Shown: positions 36,501-46,200 of the stretch, one piece after another
Layout of the letters: every line of letters begins with the position of its first letter
How positions within the stretch are numbered: the stretch's first letter is position 1
Assembly: GCA_945788625.1 (NCBI GenBank)
Contig: CALZMQ010000028.1
Coordinates: 1 to 64,000, forward strand
Direction: 5' to 3'
DNA length: 64,000 nucleotides
Source of the DNA: an uncultured Woeseiaceae bacterium
Lineage (GTDB): Bacteria; Pseudomonadota; Gammaproteobacteria; Steroidobacterales; Woeseiaceae
Made by a program: the position numbers and the translations under genes
The notes under the pieces: generated by a model
Told to the model about the DNA's origin: nothing
The model's input: the letters and a program-made list of their open reading frames with translations, nothing else
The model's database searches: none

Positions 36501-38161
36501 TTTTCCACCAGGCTCGCCAGCGAGTCCTCCGATATCGAGTGCGTCGCCCTCGCTTCCTGCGCGATGTCGGCGAAGCCGTTGACGATCGAATCGTAGAACG
36601 CGTCGAAAATCAGAACATTTACGAACGTGCCCGACATGGTTTCACGCAATTCCGCATCGAATACGATATCGCGAACCGTGACCTTGTCTTCGGGCGTGCG
36701 TGCAACGTCATCGGGATCCTGTTCGTGTTCGCGATTCGTCAAAGAGTCGATGACCCGACGGAAATTGTGCGGTGAAGAGGTTTTCCAGCGATTGTACAAA
36801 TACAGGCCGATGCTGAAACACAGCGAGAAACGCGCTTCCTCATAATTGCGTTGCGGCTCGCCCAGCAGGTATGCCGCGATGCGGCTGCGCTCGACGTCCA
36901 CCTCGCCGCGTCGCTGCCGGTAGAGCTTCAGCGCTTTTGCAAGTTGCTCGTTGTAGATTACGAGATCCGGGTCGCGTAACCACTCCTCGTACGCCGCCTC
37001 GCGGGCGCGCCGGGTACGGGTGTCGAGATCGCCGGCCGGGATTTCGACCGTGGCCAGCCGGCCGTAGGCATCCGTCGTCGAGGTACGAATGCGCCGCCGC
37101 AATCCAATGTAACGCAGGTGGCGCATGCTGAGTCCGAAAACGTCCGGTACCGTGCGGCGTGCGTTGGCAAACGAAAAACTCGTCAGCGATTTGATCTGGG
37201 CGAGCGCCTCGGAGGGCTTCAGGTATCGCTCCAGCCCGCGTCGATACTGTGCGAGCACCACGGGTTCCTGGCGCGCGAACAGACGGCAGCTCTCCTCGAT
37301 CGACTCGATCGCGCTGCAGATACTCGACTGCAGTACCTCGATGGAGGCTTCGGTGTCCTCGGGTGCATAGTCGATGACGCCGTCGATCACGCCCTTGGTC
37401 AGCAGTTCGTACGCCGAGACACCGACGTAGCGCGCGCATTCCTGCCACGACAGATTGTATTGCCTCGCGATGCTGGCGAGGCCCTTCGGCTGGATCGTAT
37501 TGAATACGCTACTGCGCAGGGCGAGTAACAGGTTCGTCGCGGCGAGCGGAATTGCCCCTCCCGAGTAGCCGAGGCCGTAAATGATGCCGACCGTTGCGAC
37601 GGGCAGATTGCACATCTCGGCAAGCAGCCGGGATATCGAATGCGCCTGGTTGTTGTTATTGGCATCGGCGCCGGCGTCCGCGCCGGGGGTGTCCATGAAG
37701 GTCACGAGCGGAATCGTAAGGTCACCGAATTCACGCGCTGCCTCGACGGCCTGCCGATGATGATCAGGACCCCAGACACCGTTATTGAACGCACGATCCT
37801 GCGCAATGAAGCCGACGCGGTGGGGGCCGGACCTGAACTCGAGGGCAATCTCTGCAACGTACAATGGCCCGTCCGCGACCTCGCGAATGACCTGCCCCTT
37901 GAGTCTCTGGATGCATGCCCGCGCACTCGTGCGCGACGGGTTTTCGGCCGGCTGCAGTACCGTCGCAATGTAGTCGTCGACGTCGAGTTCGCTGAATTCC
38001 TCGGCCTTCTTGCGGCAGAATTCCTCGCTCAGAAGACCGTCGATGTCCGAGCTCTGGCTCGGCGACCGGTTACCGGGAAAGGTCGAGTAGTCCTTGGCGT
38101 CGTACTCGGCTTTACGAAACAGGCCGTCGGGCTTCCACCCTCCCTCCACGAGGCTGCTCAA
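33599..38161 (-). CDS. single-chain acyl-CoA carboxylase (CT-alpha, CT-beta, BC, BCCP)
   Basis: A 1,520-residue protein. Residues ~100-260 resemble the AccA (CT-alpha) crotonase fold: VTFMDTPGADAGADAN and IIYGLGYSGGAIPL. Residues ~725-890 resemble AccD (CT-beta): FVSSGGMQTKEGPN and GDCTGGSQASFVTHP, without the Zn ribbon. ~945-1400 is biotin carboxylase: HGGGGKGIKVV, EMNTRLQVEHPVTEW. The tail holds the biotin Lys in IEAMKMF (~1470). It would carboxylate an acyl-CoA with ATP and bicarbonate. Linear order alpha-beta-BC-BCCP is unusual: PCC-type and mycobacterial single-chain enzymes place domains differently. The substrate is not inferable. The start is TTG, overlapping the upstream gene by 4 bases. 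Confidence 0.8.
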   Translation of the reverse strand: MSSLVEGGWKPDGLFRKAEYDAKDYSTFPGNRSPSQSSDIDGLLSEEFCRKKAEEFSELDVDDYIATVLQPAENPSRTSARACIQRLKGQVIREVADGPLYVAEIALEFRSGPHRVGFIAQDRAFNNGVWGPDHHRQAVEAAREFGDLTIPLVTFMDTPGADAGADANNNNQAHSISRLLAEMCNLPVATVGIIYGLGYSGGAIPLAATNLLLALRSSVFNTIQPKGLASIARQYNLSWQECARYVGVSAYELLTKGVIDGVIDYAPEDTEASIEVLQSSICSAIESIEESCRLFARQEPVVLAQYRRGLERYLKPSEALAQIKSLTSFSFANARRTVPDVFGLSMRHLRYIGLRRRIRTSTTDAYGRLATVEIPAGDLDTRTRRAREAAYEEWLRDPDLVIYNEQLAKALKLYRQRRGEVDVERSRIAAYLLGEPQRNYEEARFSLCFSIGLYLYNRWKTSSPHNFRRVIDSLTNREHEQDPDDVARTPEDKVTVRDIVFDAELRETMSGTFVNVLIFDAFYDSIVNGFADIAQEARATHSISEDSLASLVEKSLSSAATIVSGASTDPEETGTYLAAGTNLFSDWLAHFLKFKGRGAFLKEVEEWKRVAFTRLSDALLVLITFIFESLVPGFLAAQTSDKNYDGRINPKRIGKRKDFWNQLDIAYNDVLIQKVLDDYKRRKLTTVEAIRDRFFTDFEEQDASLMSADPVSFPGFRMSIERALDNDVTPCGVVTGIARLSFGPRSEVGVLISNVAFQAGAFDMASSEKLSRLLAECVRLRLPIVCFVSSGGMQTKEGPNSLFAMAVANDRITRFVRDNDLPVIVFGFGDCTGGSQASFVTHPLVQTYYFSGTNMPFAGRVVVPSFLPSNVIVSNYLSTRPGAMRGLVHHPFATDLDKELRAIDPEIPVPTESVEEVVERVFSGSYLPAALERSERDTVDDESLMKPINRVLIHARGCTAVKLTRMAKKRGAEVVLVQSDPDIDSVAASLLGDGDEVVSLGGQTPDESYLNATSVFAIARRERVDALHPGIGFLSENEEFARSCRQRGINFVGPYASNMAVMGNKSNAINTSLAQDVPVVPGSRGILTSPDAAASVAEATGFPVLLKAVHGGGGKGIKVVRDAGQMRDAFLTVFAEAKSAFGNGDLYLEKFVESMRHIEIQILRDSHGNTQVLGLRDCSVQRNNQKVLEESESSMLPKALEEAAYEHARNLADAIGYLGAGTVEFIFDLTDKQLYFMEMNTRLQVEHPVTEWTTGLSIVEQQFRIAEGRSIGDIEVRRRGYAIEARITAEKGTCDAHGEIDFIPTPGEITHCVFPESSHVEVISTIAEGKSISPFYDSLIAQVIVYGDNRLDGIDKLIRYLRTIEIRGVCTNIPLLTRILGDPVFRDGNYDTGYLPGFLTRTDADALLDEMEQTGASVSLTSVRIEGSQELKVLSPMTGIFYTTPSPTEPSFVKVGERVDLTQVLCQIEAMKMFTAVSLASLNGSGEVYPADKQYEVMRVNQANGAQVNTGDLLFVIRPR

Positions 38162-38469
38162 TCCTTGCCTGCCGGCTTCAACAGCGTCGATTCGACCTCA
38201 TAATTCGAACCGTCGGTGGCCTTGAGATTGACCTCCCAGATCTCGTCGTCCGGTATCCGCGTCCGCTCGAGGCCCGGTAACTCGCGCTCGTCGTCTACCT
38301 GGAGCCCCCACAGCCTTACATGCCGAACTCCGACAACGGGTATGCGGTCGCTGTCGAAACGGGCGCGCAGGGCGCCATCGACATCGTCGCTCGCCCAGAT
38401 CGCATAGCCGCTTTCTGCGATTGCCGCCACGCTTGCGGGCATCGTAACTCGTGATTTCTCGTCGGCCAT
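38158..38469 (-). CDS. small partner gene upstream of the carboxylase
   Basis: A 103-residue protein, with AGAGGGGGAATCC as ribosome site. The sequence is mixed alpha/beta (SDRIPVVGVRHVRLWGLQVD, IWEVNLKATDGSNYEVE). No signal or membrane segment is visible and no family is recognised. Its stop overlaps the carboxylase start (TTGA), so the two are translationally coupled, suggesting a stoichiometric partner or subunit of that enzyme. Confidence 0.6.
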   Translation of the reverse strand: MADEKSRVTMPASVAAIAESGYAIWASDDVDGALRARFDSDRIPVVGVRHVRLWGLQVDDERELPGLERTRIPDDEIWEVNLKATDGSNYEVESTLLKPAGKD

Positions 38470-38640
38470 GGATTCCCCCTCTTTATAGTCTTTTCATGAG
38501 GTAAGGAAGCCATGATATCAGGCCAGCCGAGGCAGAGGCCGCCTGTTTACCTACGACACGCCCTCAGGCATGCCGGCCTTCGGCGACGCCCGCAAAACTA
38601 CGCATTCTTGCCGCGATCCCCGCGAAACAGCGTTTGCGAG

Positions 38641-38655
38641 GCGGAGGGTCTCCGC
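38641..38655. terminator. hairpin after ydbL
   Basis: GCGGAG-GGT-CTCCGC is a perfect 6-base stem, 4 bases after the ydbL stop. On the minus strand no clear T-run follows, so termination here is unsure. Confidence 0.3.
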
Positions 38656-38659
38656 TGCG

Positions 38660-38983
38660 TTACTTCTTTTTCCAGCGTCCGTTGCTGTCCTGGTAGTAGT
38701 GCCCGGGCGCGGTTTTCTGCACGGCGAGTTCGTAGAAGCGGTTGGCGACCTGCGTGACGCTCGCACCCGTTTTTTGCGCGGTCTGGGTGAACCGGGTTTT
38801 GCGCTTGGCATTCACGCTGGAGATCAGGGCGCGCACTTCTGCACTGGGCGGCGATTGCACGGCCGCAATGTAGCCGGTCCTGGCTTCCCCGACCAGGCCC
38901 TGCGCCTTGGCCTCGCGAATGTCGATAGCCCAGGCGTTCTGCAATAACAATAAAAGGCCAATGGCAGCAAGAATCTTATTCAT
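38660..38983 (-). CDS. ydbL: YdbL-family periplasmic protein (DUF1318)
   Basis: About 107 residues, starting at the third ATG of a run (38983) because GAGG lies 9 bases upstream of it. A signal peptide (ILAAIGLLLLLQNAWA-I) is followed by the DUF1318 pattern: DIREAKAQGLVGEARTGYIA, VNAKRKTRFTQTAQKTGASV and a basic C-terminus ending GRWKKK. In E. coli YdbL assists the YdbH-YnbE intermembrane lipid bridge. Third gene of a ydbH-ynbE-ydbL operon, which supports the call. Confidence 0.85.
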   Translation of the reverse strand: MNKILAAIGLLLLLQNAWAIDIREAKAQGLVGEARTGYIAAVQSPPSAEVRALISSVNAKRKTRFTQTAQKTGASVTQVANRFYELAVQKTAPGHYYQDSNGRWKKK

Positions 38984-38994
38984 CGTCATCATCC

Positions 38995-39180
38995 TCAAAA
39001 TACGTCGCTATCGTCCGCAAACAGACCCTCGAGGTCCTTGTCGACCTGCAGCCGGATTTCGTGCTCGATCTTGACGTTTAGATTGATTTCGATCGGTTTT
39101 TCCGGCGCCTCGACCTTGACGGTCGGGCTGCAACCGGCAAGGAGAGCGCAGGGTACGAGGAGTAAAACTATCGTTTTCAT
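38995..39180 (-). CDS. ynbE: YnbE-family outer-membrane lipoprotein
   Basis: A 61-residue lipoprotein from ATG 39180: signal MKTIVLLLVPCALLAGC, acylated at Cys17. The mature part is about 45 residues with an alternating pattern VKVEAPEKPIEINLNVKIEHE, as in YnbE. In E. coli YnbE multimerises and extends YdbH to the outer membrane. Located 70 bases after ydbH, 11 bases before ydbL. An upstream extension adds no signal. Confidence 0.85.
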   Translation of the reverse strand: MKTIVLLLVPCALLAGCSPTVKVEAPEKPIEINLNVKIEHEIRLQVDKDLEGLFADDSDVF

Positions 39181-39250
39181 AATTGCACCGGGCCTCAATA
39201 TCGCTTCAATCGAGCTTACCTCATTTTCGACCGCCATATGGCGGCTGCGC

Positions 39251-41710
39251 CTATTCGGTCAGGCGCCGCTCGAGGATGTCCTCCACGGCACGCGCCGCGC
39301 GCAGGCTCTTCAACATCTGGGGTATGTTGTTCTCCACCCCGAGATTCAGCACGACGGGCCGGTCTTCGTCCATCATCGGGTTCCTGCCGGTCAATTTCAG
39401 TTGCAGCACCAGGTCACCTTCCTTGTCGAGATTGACATCCGATGCCAGCGACTCGAACTCGAAATTGCTCAATGCACGCGTGGCCAGGGCAAGCACCGAA
39501 GTATCGTCATCTGCCGGCATCTCGTCGGGTCGGTAACGGATGACACCACCGGGCGGTTCCCCGCTCAGCGTACCGCCCACGATTGTCACTGTTTCACCCT
39601 CGATGGTCAGCGGCAACCTGGCGCCTACGCTGCCACTGACGTCGATGGTTTCGAACTCTTTGAGAGACAACAGTTTGCTCAATTCGACCGACTCAGCATG
39701 CAAAACCAGAGTATTCGTCTCGCGTGCTGTATGGAAGCTGAACGGATCGGCGCGAACGACACCGCCGAATGCACTCATGTGCAGGTTTTCGACGTCGATC
39801 GCCAGCGAGTTGATGTCGAGTGCGTAATCCGCGCTGATGTTCTCGATAGGCAGGCCCGATTCGACCAGGGCAACGCTGATGGCCGAGGGTTGTGACGAGA
39901 ATCCCGTGGCGCCGTTGTACGCGACGTCGAGGTTCGTAGACAGGCCGGCGAACGCCGTTTCGCCGAAATGACCGGAGAGTTCGGAAACGCGCGCGGTGGT
40001 TTTGCCGACAATGGTCGTGTCGCCACTGGACGAGGTCCAGTCTGCCTCGACGTCAACGGAGGCGTTGCCGGCAACCAGGTCCCAGTCGCCCGGCCCGGCC
40101 GAGACACGATCGGACAGCTTCTTTTCGGCGAAAGATGCAGTCGCGCCGTCGATCGACAGCCTGCCGTAGCCGCTGTCGATGTCGTGTTGCAGATCGATCT
40201 TGCCTTCTTCATAAAGGCCGACAGTCTGCAGGCTGACGATGGTCTTGGCGCCCAGCATGCTGACGTCGCCCCTGAGTCCCGGCAGCGCGATAGTTCGTTC
40301 GCGAACGGTCGCTGCGGCGGACGGAGTAAAGACGCCCAGCTTCAGCGACAACACCTCGTCCAGTTCGCTGGCCTGCACGTTGTCGAGAAAAAACGGCATT
40401 GATACACCAACGCCACCGGGCAGCGAGACAGCCTCGACACGGGCATCGAGCGAGCCGGCCGCAAAGCTCCAGCCGGCATCCGGGAAATCCATCGTTGCGC
40501 TGTCGGCGAGCTCGGCATCGATTCGCCCCACGGTGGTGCCCGCAGCGGCGAACTCGATAATTAGCAGGCTTGCTCCCGGCCGGACATTCGCGCGGAAACC
40601 TTCATCCGGAAATGCCACGTCGAGTTCCGAGGCAAACTCGAGTCGATCAACCGAGCCGATCGGCAGCTCCGCATCGCCCATCTCGACACGCGTGTGCATC
40701 GTGCAAACCGGGTCGGATCGACACGCGAGCTGACTCACGCTGACCGGTATTTTGTGCCACTCGCCGTAGCTGACGAGCAGGGATACCTGTTTCTGCTGCA
40801 GCGACCAGTCGACATCCGGAAAACTGGCTGCAACCTTTATGGGACCGGCCGCTTCGAGGTCGATGGTCGTGATTTCATCGGCCGCGCCGGACCAGGTGAA
40901 CTGCAGCGGTGCGATTGGCTCGAGCACAGCAATCACGGCCGGCGACACATTCGTGTCGTAGGGCATGTCGGCATCGAATTCCAGCTTCGCGACGCCGGAC
41001 TTGATTGCGATTTCGGCCGGGACGATGCCAGCAAGCTTGCCGACCGGTTCCCAGGCTGGCAATTGAAGAGACGCAGCGCCGACGATCCGGATCCCGTTTG
41101 CGTCATGCGTCATGTGGGCCGAAACCGTGTGTGCATTCGCGGTTGTATCGAAGTCAGGCAGGGAAAATTCCAACACGACGTCGCCCGAGTCGGGTTTCGT
41201 CAGTGTCGCCGACATGGCAATGCCAGCGATACGGGCGCTCAGATCCTGCCGTTCGTTGTTGAATCTCCAGCGAATGTCGTGCACCGCCGCGTAGGGTGGC
41301 AGATTGAGCTCAGCTATGACGACCTCGGTGGCGCCAATAGCGCCAGGCAATGACAACACTTGGTCGACTAGCCTGGCGAGTTCAAACGGCTCTGTGTCCG
41401 TTCGTGTGGAGGTAATGATCGATACTTTTCCCGCCCGATAGGATTTCGATCCCGACGGATCCGCCCCGATCGGAAGCGTCAGGTCCTCGATTGCGATGGT
41501 CGTGCCTTTCGCGTGTTCGAGCTCGAGATGACCGATCGTTGCGTCGCTGGTCGCCAGCGCATCCAGTGAAACGTCGGTAACGGCGATATCGTATTCCTGC
41601 AACAGGGGATTCGAGATGCGGCGAACGAGCGTGTCCCGCAATACCCAGCTTGTCGCCACAAGCACGGCGATGGCGGCCGCAACGATTAGAATGTACTTCG
41701 TGTATTTCAT
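39251..41710 (-). CDS. ydbH: YdbH-family AsmA-like intermembrane lipid transport protein
   Basis: An 819-residue protein (E. coli YdbH is 879). A single N-terminal membrane anchor (ILIVAAAIAVLVATSWVL) is followed by a long periplasmic region of alternating beta strands, as expected for an elongated beta-taco groove. The C-terminus has NIPQMLKSLRAARAVEDIL, matching the conserved YdbH C-terminal segment. AsmA-like proteins (TamB, YhdP, YdbH) are thought to move phospholipids from inner to outer membrane. Followed by ynbE and ydbL in the E. coli order, so the identification rests on content and context. Divergent from the acyltransferase gene. Confidence 0.88.
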   Translation of the reverse strand: MKYTKYILIVAAAIAVLVATSWVLRDTLVRRISNPLLQEYDIAVTDVSLDALATSDATIGHLELEHAKGTTIAIEDLTLPIGADPSGSKSYRAGKVSIITSTRTDTEPFELARLVDQVLSLPGAIGATEVVIAELNLPPYAAVHDIRWRFNNERQDLSARIAGIAMSATLTKPDSGDVVLEFSLPDFDTTANAHTVSAHMTHDANGIRIVGAASLQLPAWEPVGKLAGIVPAEIAIKSGVAKLEFDADMPYDTNVSPAVIAVLEPIAPLQFTWSGAADEITTIDLEAAGPIKVAASFPDVDWSLQQKQVSLLVSYGEWHKIPVSVSQLACRSDPVCTMHTRVEMGDAELPIGSVDRLEFASELDVAFPDEGFRANVRPGASLLIIEFAAAGTTVGRIDAELADSATMDFPDAGWSFAAGSLDARVEAVSLPGGVGVSMPFFLDNVQASELDEVLSLKLGVFTPSAAATVRERTIALPGLRGDVSMLGAKTIVSLQTVGLYEEGKIDLQHDIDSGYGRLSIDGATASFAEKKLSDRVSAGPGDWDLVAGNASVDVEADWTSSSGDTTIVGKTTARVSELSGHFGETAFAGLSTNLDVAYNGATGFSSQPSAISVALVESGLPIENISADYALDINSLAIDVENLHMSAFGGVVRADPFSFHTARETNTLVLHAESVELSKLLSLKEFETIDVSGSVGARLPLTIEGETVTIVGGTLSGEPPGGVIRYRPDEMPADDDTSVLALATRALSNFEFESLASDVNLDKEGDLVLQLKLTGRNPMMDEDRPVVLNLGVENNIPQMLKSLRAARAVEDILERRLTE

Positions 41711-41851
41711 GCAACAGGCACCGGATCTCAGCGCTCAACCACCGTTTTCGACGGGGCAATCCCCGGATTATTGGCCGAATATGAGTACGGGTACCAGTGC
41801 ATGCGGCCGACTTTCACTGTACTTTAAAAGCCCGACCCGAGGAGCGCGCGT

Positions 41852-43153
41852 ATGAGAATCTGGTCTCTGGCAAGCGAAATGGCAGCGAAGACGCCACAGG
41901 ATCGCAATCGATACGTGGATTTCCTGCGCGCGTTGTCGATCCTCGTCGTCATTATCGGGCACTGGCTGATAGCGACCGCCCACTATGTCGACGGCGATTT
42001 GACGAGCGGCCACCTGTTAAAGAGCGAGCCGCAACTGCAGTGGCTTACCTGGATATTCCAGGTCATGCCGATCTTCTTTATCGTCGGCGGTTACTCGAAC
42101 GCGGTGTCGCTGGAAAGCGCGAGAGCCAAGGGCGTAGCTTATGGCGGCTGGCTGGCGGCGCGCCTCAACCGCCTGGTCGCGCCGCTGCTGCTGCTGCTCA
42201 TCGCGTGGGCGGCGCTTGCCGTGATCATGTCCCTGTTCGGCGTCAGCGACCCGGTTATCCAGATGGCGTCGCGGGCCGCTTTGATTCCGACCTGGTTCCT
42301 CGCAATCTACATTGCGGTCGTCATGCTCGCGCCGTTGACCTACAAGTTCTGGCAACGACTGGGATTCGTGTCGTTCTGGATCTTCGTGGCGATCGCGGCA
42401 CTCACCGACGCAGCTTTTTTCGCGGCTGACGTGCGCTGGCTGGGATGGAGCAACTACTTCTGGGTCTGGCTCGCGGTCCATCACCTGGGCTTCGCGTGGC
42501 GCGACGACCGCATGGGCAGTGCCGGGCGTCTGCTGGCCTATGCGGCGGTCGGTTTCCTGGTCTTGTGGCTGCTGGTATTTCGCGGACCGTATCCGCTTGC
42601 CATGGTGGGTTCGCCGGACGAGGGCCTCTCGAATACCCTGCCGCCGAAAATTACCCTGCTGGCGCTCGGTGTGCTTCAGTTCGGACTGTTGCTGTCGCTC
42701 GAGAGCCCGATGCGAAGGGTTTTGAATGGCTTGCGCCTGTGGACGGCGACGGTGCTGATCAACAGCATGATCATGACGGTCTATCTCTGGCATATCACCG
42801 TGATGGTGGTATTCGTCGCCGTGTTGTACCTCGCCGGCGGGCCTGGCCTGGGAATCGAGCCGGGAACTACGGAGTGGTGGTGGTCGCGGCCGGTCTGGGT
42901 GGGAGTGCTGCTCGTGCTGCTGCTGCCGATTGCGTTGCTGCTCTCGCCGCTGGAGCGCCGCTCCCGAAGCGCCGATGCTGCCGTCCCTGCGCCCGCAAGG
43001 CAGGTGGCCGGCGCCATAATGATCTGTCTCGGCGTCGCTTTGCTCGCGATGTACGGATTTGGTGGGGGGCCGTTTCCGCGGCTGGACCTCGCCGCGTTCT
43101 CGCTGGTGGTGGTCGGCTCCGGTATCAGCGGCCTGCTGCCCGGGTTCAGGTAA
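41852..43153 (+). CDS. acyltransferase-3 family membrane protein
   Basis: A 433-residue protein with about 10 membrane segments. RYVDFLRALSILVVIIGHWL has the Arg-x10-His motif of the acyltransferase-3 family, which transfers acyl groups to sugars or other exposed groups. Later segments include FIVGGYSNAVSLESARAKG and the SLESPMRRVLNGL region. The ATG has GAGGAG upstream. No SGNH partner is fused. The target could be a surface polysaccharide or lipid. Divergent from ydbH, with 140 bases between. Confidence 0.82.
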   Translation: MRIWSLASEMAAKTPQDRNRYVDFLRALSILVVIIGHWLIATAHYVDGDLTSGHLLKSEPQLQWLTWIFQVMPIFFIVGGYSNAVSLESARAKGVAYGGWLAARLNRLVAPLLLLLIAWAALAVIMSLFGVSDPVIQMASRAALIPTWFLAIYIAVVMLAPLTYKFWQRLGFVSFWIFVAIAALTDAAFFAADVRWLGWSNYFWVWLAVHHLGFAWRDDRMGSAGRLLAYAAVGFLVLWLLVFRGPYPLAMVGSPDEGLSNTLPPKITLLALGVLQFGLLLSLESPMRRVLNGLRLWTATVLINSMIMTVYLWHITVMVVFVAVLYLAGGPGLGIEPGTTEWWWSRPVWVGVLLVLLLPIALLLSPLERRSRSADAAVPAPARQVAGAIMICLGVALLAMYGFGGGPFPRLDLAAFSLVVVGSGISGLLPGFR

Positions 43154-43200
43154 CGCGTACAGATCCGCTTGTACGGCGTCAGGCCGATCGGCGCGCCGTA

Positions 43201-46200
43201 CTACGCGGCGATATTCTGCAGCTCTTTGTCGAGCGCGACGATGACCGCCGAGTGCTCTGCCGCAGCCTGTTCGCACAGCAAGCGGGCATCACTGAGGTCT
43301 TTATTAATCGCGCCCTTTATGATCTGTTCGCAAAGTACCGCCAGTAGCGTCGCGCCGATCTGACCGCTCGATCCTTTCAATGAATGCGCGAGGACCTCGA
43401 TCTCGTCCGCGTCGTTGTCCGCGACAGCAGAGCGGAGTTGTAACATCAGCCGTGTCGAGACGGCACAATATGAAACGACGATCTCGCGAACCATGCTTTT
43501 ACCGGGTGACGGGTCCAGCCGCACTATTTCGTCAAGTGCCAGTCTGTCGATTGATGCAAGTGTCGTGGTCTCCGTAAGTTCGCTGAAACCGTCCTCGTCT
43601 ATGGCAACTTCCGGCACGGAATTTTCTGTACCGGTACCGGGCAGCCACCGGCTCAACACGGCTCGCATTTGCTCCCTGTTGAACGGCTTCGACATGTAGT
43701 CGTCCATGCCGCTTTCAAGACATCGCTGACGATTGCTCTGCATAAGGTCGGCGGTGAGCGCAACGATCGGAATACGCTGGCCGGTCGACGATTGTTCCTC
43801 GAGCCTGCGAATCTCCCGGCTTGTACTGTAGCCGTCGAGCGCGGGCATGTGGCAGTCCAGCAGGATCAGGTCGAAATCGAATAGTTGCATCTCCAGCAGG
43901 GCCTTATCGCCATCGGATGCGACCTCGGTCCGGTAGCCCAGATCGTCGACGATGGCTTTGGTGACCTGCTGATTTATCAGATTGTCGTCAACAATCAGTA
44001 CACGTGGGATCGATGTTGAGGAAGGTGCCGTGTCGGTCGCAGCCTCCATGTTGTCCGCGATAACTGCGGCCAGGCTCGCCTGTGTAAACGGTTTGGTCAC
44101 GTAATCGGTCATGCCGGCATCCAGGCAGCGTTCGCGGTCTCCAGATAGCGCATTCGCCGTGAGTGCCACAATGGGTGTTGGCGGCAGCCCCTTTTTGCCT
44201 TCCCACTCCCGGACCTCGTGCGTGGCCTCGAATCCATCGAGTTCGGGCATCTGGCAGTCCATTATTACGAGGTCGAAGTCCCCTTCCTTAAAAGCCGCGA
44301 CCGCGTCGATTCCGTTATCGACTACGGTCGTCTCGTGCCCGAGTTCGTTGAGCATTCCGACGGCGATCGCCTGGTTAACCTGGTTGTCCTCGGCCAGCAG
44401 AATATGCAGGTTGTCGTTGGCTGTATCATTGCTTGCCGTTGCGATGTCGCCGTCTTCGTCAGCTCGATCCGTGTTCATAGCAACACGGCCCAGGTGTGAT
44501 ACCAGCGCATCGTACAGTCGCGACTGGCGAACTGGTTTCGTCAACCAGGCGTCTATTTCCACGGCGCTTCGTCCACCGTCGACGTCGGCGCCCGATACCG
44601 AACTCAGCATGATCAGCGGCGCGCCCTTGGCAGCGTCAGTCTCCCTTATCGTATTCGTGAGTTGCAAGCCGTCCATGTCCGGCATATTCATGTCCAGCAG
44701 GATCAACTCGAACGGGGTATCCGCGCGGGCACCCGCGTAAAGCAGGCCCAGTGCCTCAGGCCCCGAGCTGGCCGCCTCGACCTGCATCTGCCAGCTTTCG
44801 AGCTGTTGCTGCAAAGCCTCCCGGTTGGTCGCATTGTCGTCGACAATCAGTACTCGCTTGTGCGCGAGTGTTTCCGTCTGCAGCAGCCGTGGAGCGGTTA
44901 CGTCCTTCTGCAACTCTACCGTAAACCAGAACAAGCAGCCCTTCCCGAGCTGGCACTCGGCACTGATTTCACCTCCCATCAGGGTGAGCAACTGGTTGCA
45001 GATCGAAAGTCCGAGACCCGTACCACCGTAACGGCGTGTCGTCGAACCGTCTTCCTGGGAAAACGGTTCGAAGATTTTCTCCAGGTTCTCCGGGCTGACA
45101 CCGACGCCGCTGTCTTCCACTTCGAAGCGATATTGAACCGACTCCGGATTGTTCTGCTGTTCACTGACGCGCACGGAGATTTCGCCATGCTCCGTGAATT
45201 TCACCGCGTTGCTGACGAGATTGATCAGAACCTGGCGCAGCCTCAGGGCATCGCCTTCGACGAATACATGCGTGTCGGGCGGAATCGAGCCTACCAGTTC
45301 CAGGTCCTTGCGATGGGCGGCCTCGGCCAACAGGTCCAGGCACTCTTCGACCATGTGACGAAGATTGAACGGTGCGATATCGAGTTCGAACCTGCCGGAC
45401 TCGATTTTCGAAATGTCGAGTATGTCGTTGATGATGTGCAGCAGAGATTCGGCGGACTCGTAGACAGCCTTGGCAAATTGCTCCTGTTTGTCGTCGAGCG
45501 CCGTGTTTCGCAGTAACTCCGTCATGCCGAGCACGCCATTCATCGGTGTGCGGATCTCGTGACTCATGCGCGCCAGGAACTCGCTCTTCGCCTTCGACAT
45601 GGACAATGCCTCGTCGCGTGCAGCCTCGAGTTCATCGCTTGTTTTCTTAAGGCTGGCCGTTAGCGCGGAAAATTCGTTGGCGAGGACGCCAACCTCGTCG
45701 GAGCGGTGGCTCGATACATCGATCTCGAGGTCTCCGGACTGACGAATGTCGAGAATACTTTGTGTCAGTGTTTTGATCGGCGATACGATCAATTGCTGCA
45801 GAAGAATCAGTGCGGCCAGCAGGAACCCGATGCTTCCTGCCGCCAGGAAAATCATCGTCGTACGGATCACGGTCCGGCCTATCTCGGAAATGGTCCTCGG
45901 CTGCCAGGTCTCGATAACGACGGCGGGGGCGCCGGCAATGTCGGGGAGTAGCTGGTATCCGTGCACCGATTCTGCATTCGTCGTGACTAACGTGCGGTCG
46001 CCGGAGCCTTCAATCGCCTGCAGGGCCGCGCCGACATGGGGTTCCACCTCGTCATTGCCTATTCGGTGGAGCGCCAGCCCAACCGTCGCGCGTTGGCCGA
46101 GATTTGAGACACGCTCGTCGGTGATGAAATTCCCGGCGATCAGGGTCCCGAAAGCCGGTCCGGTTCCGTCTGAGGACACAACAGGGTATGACGCAATTTG

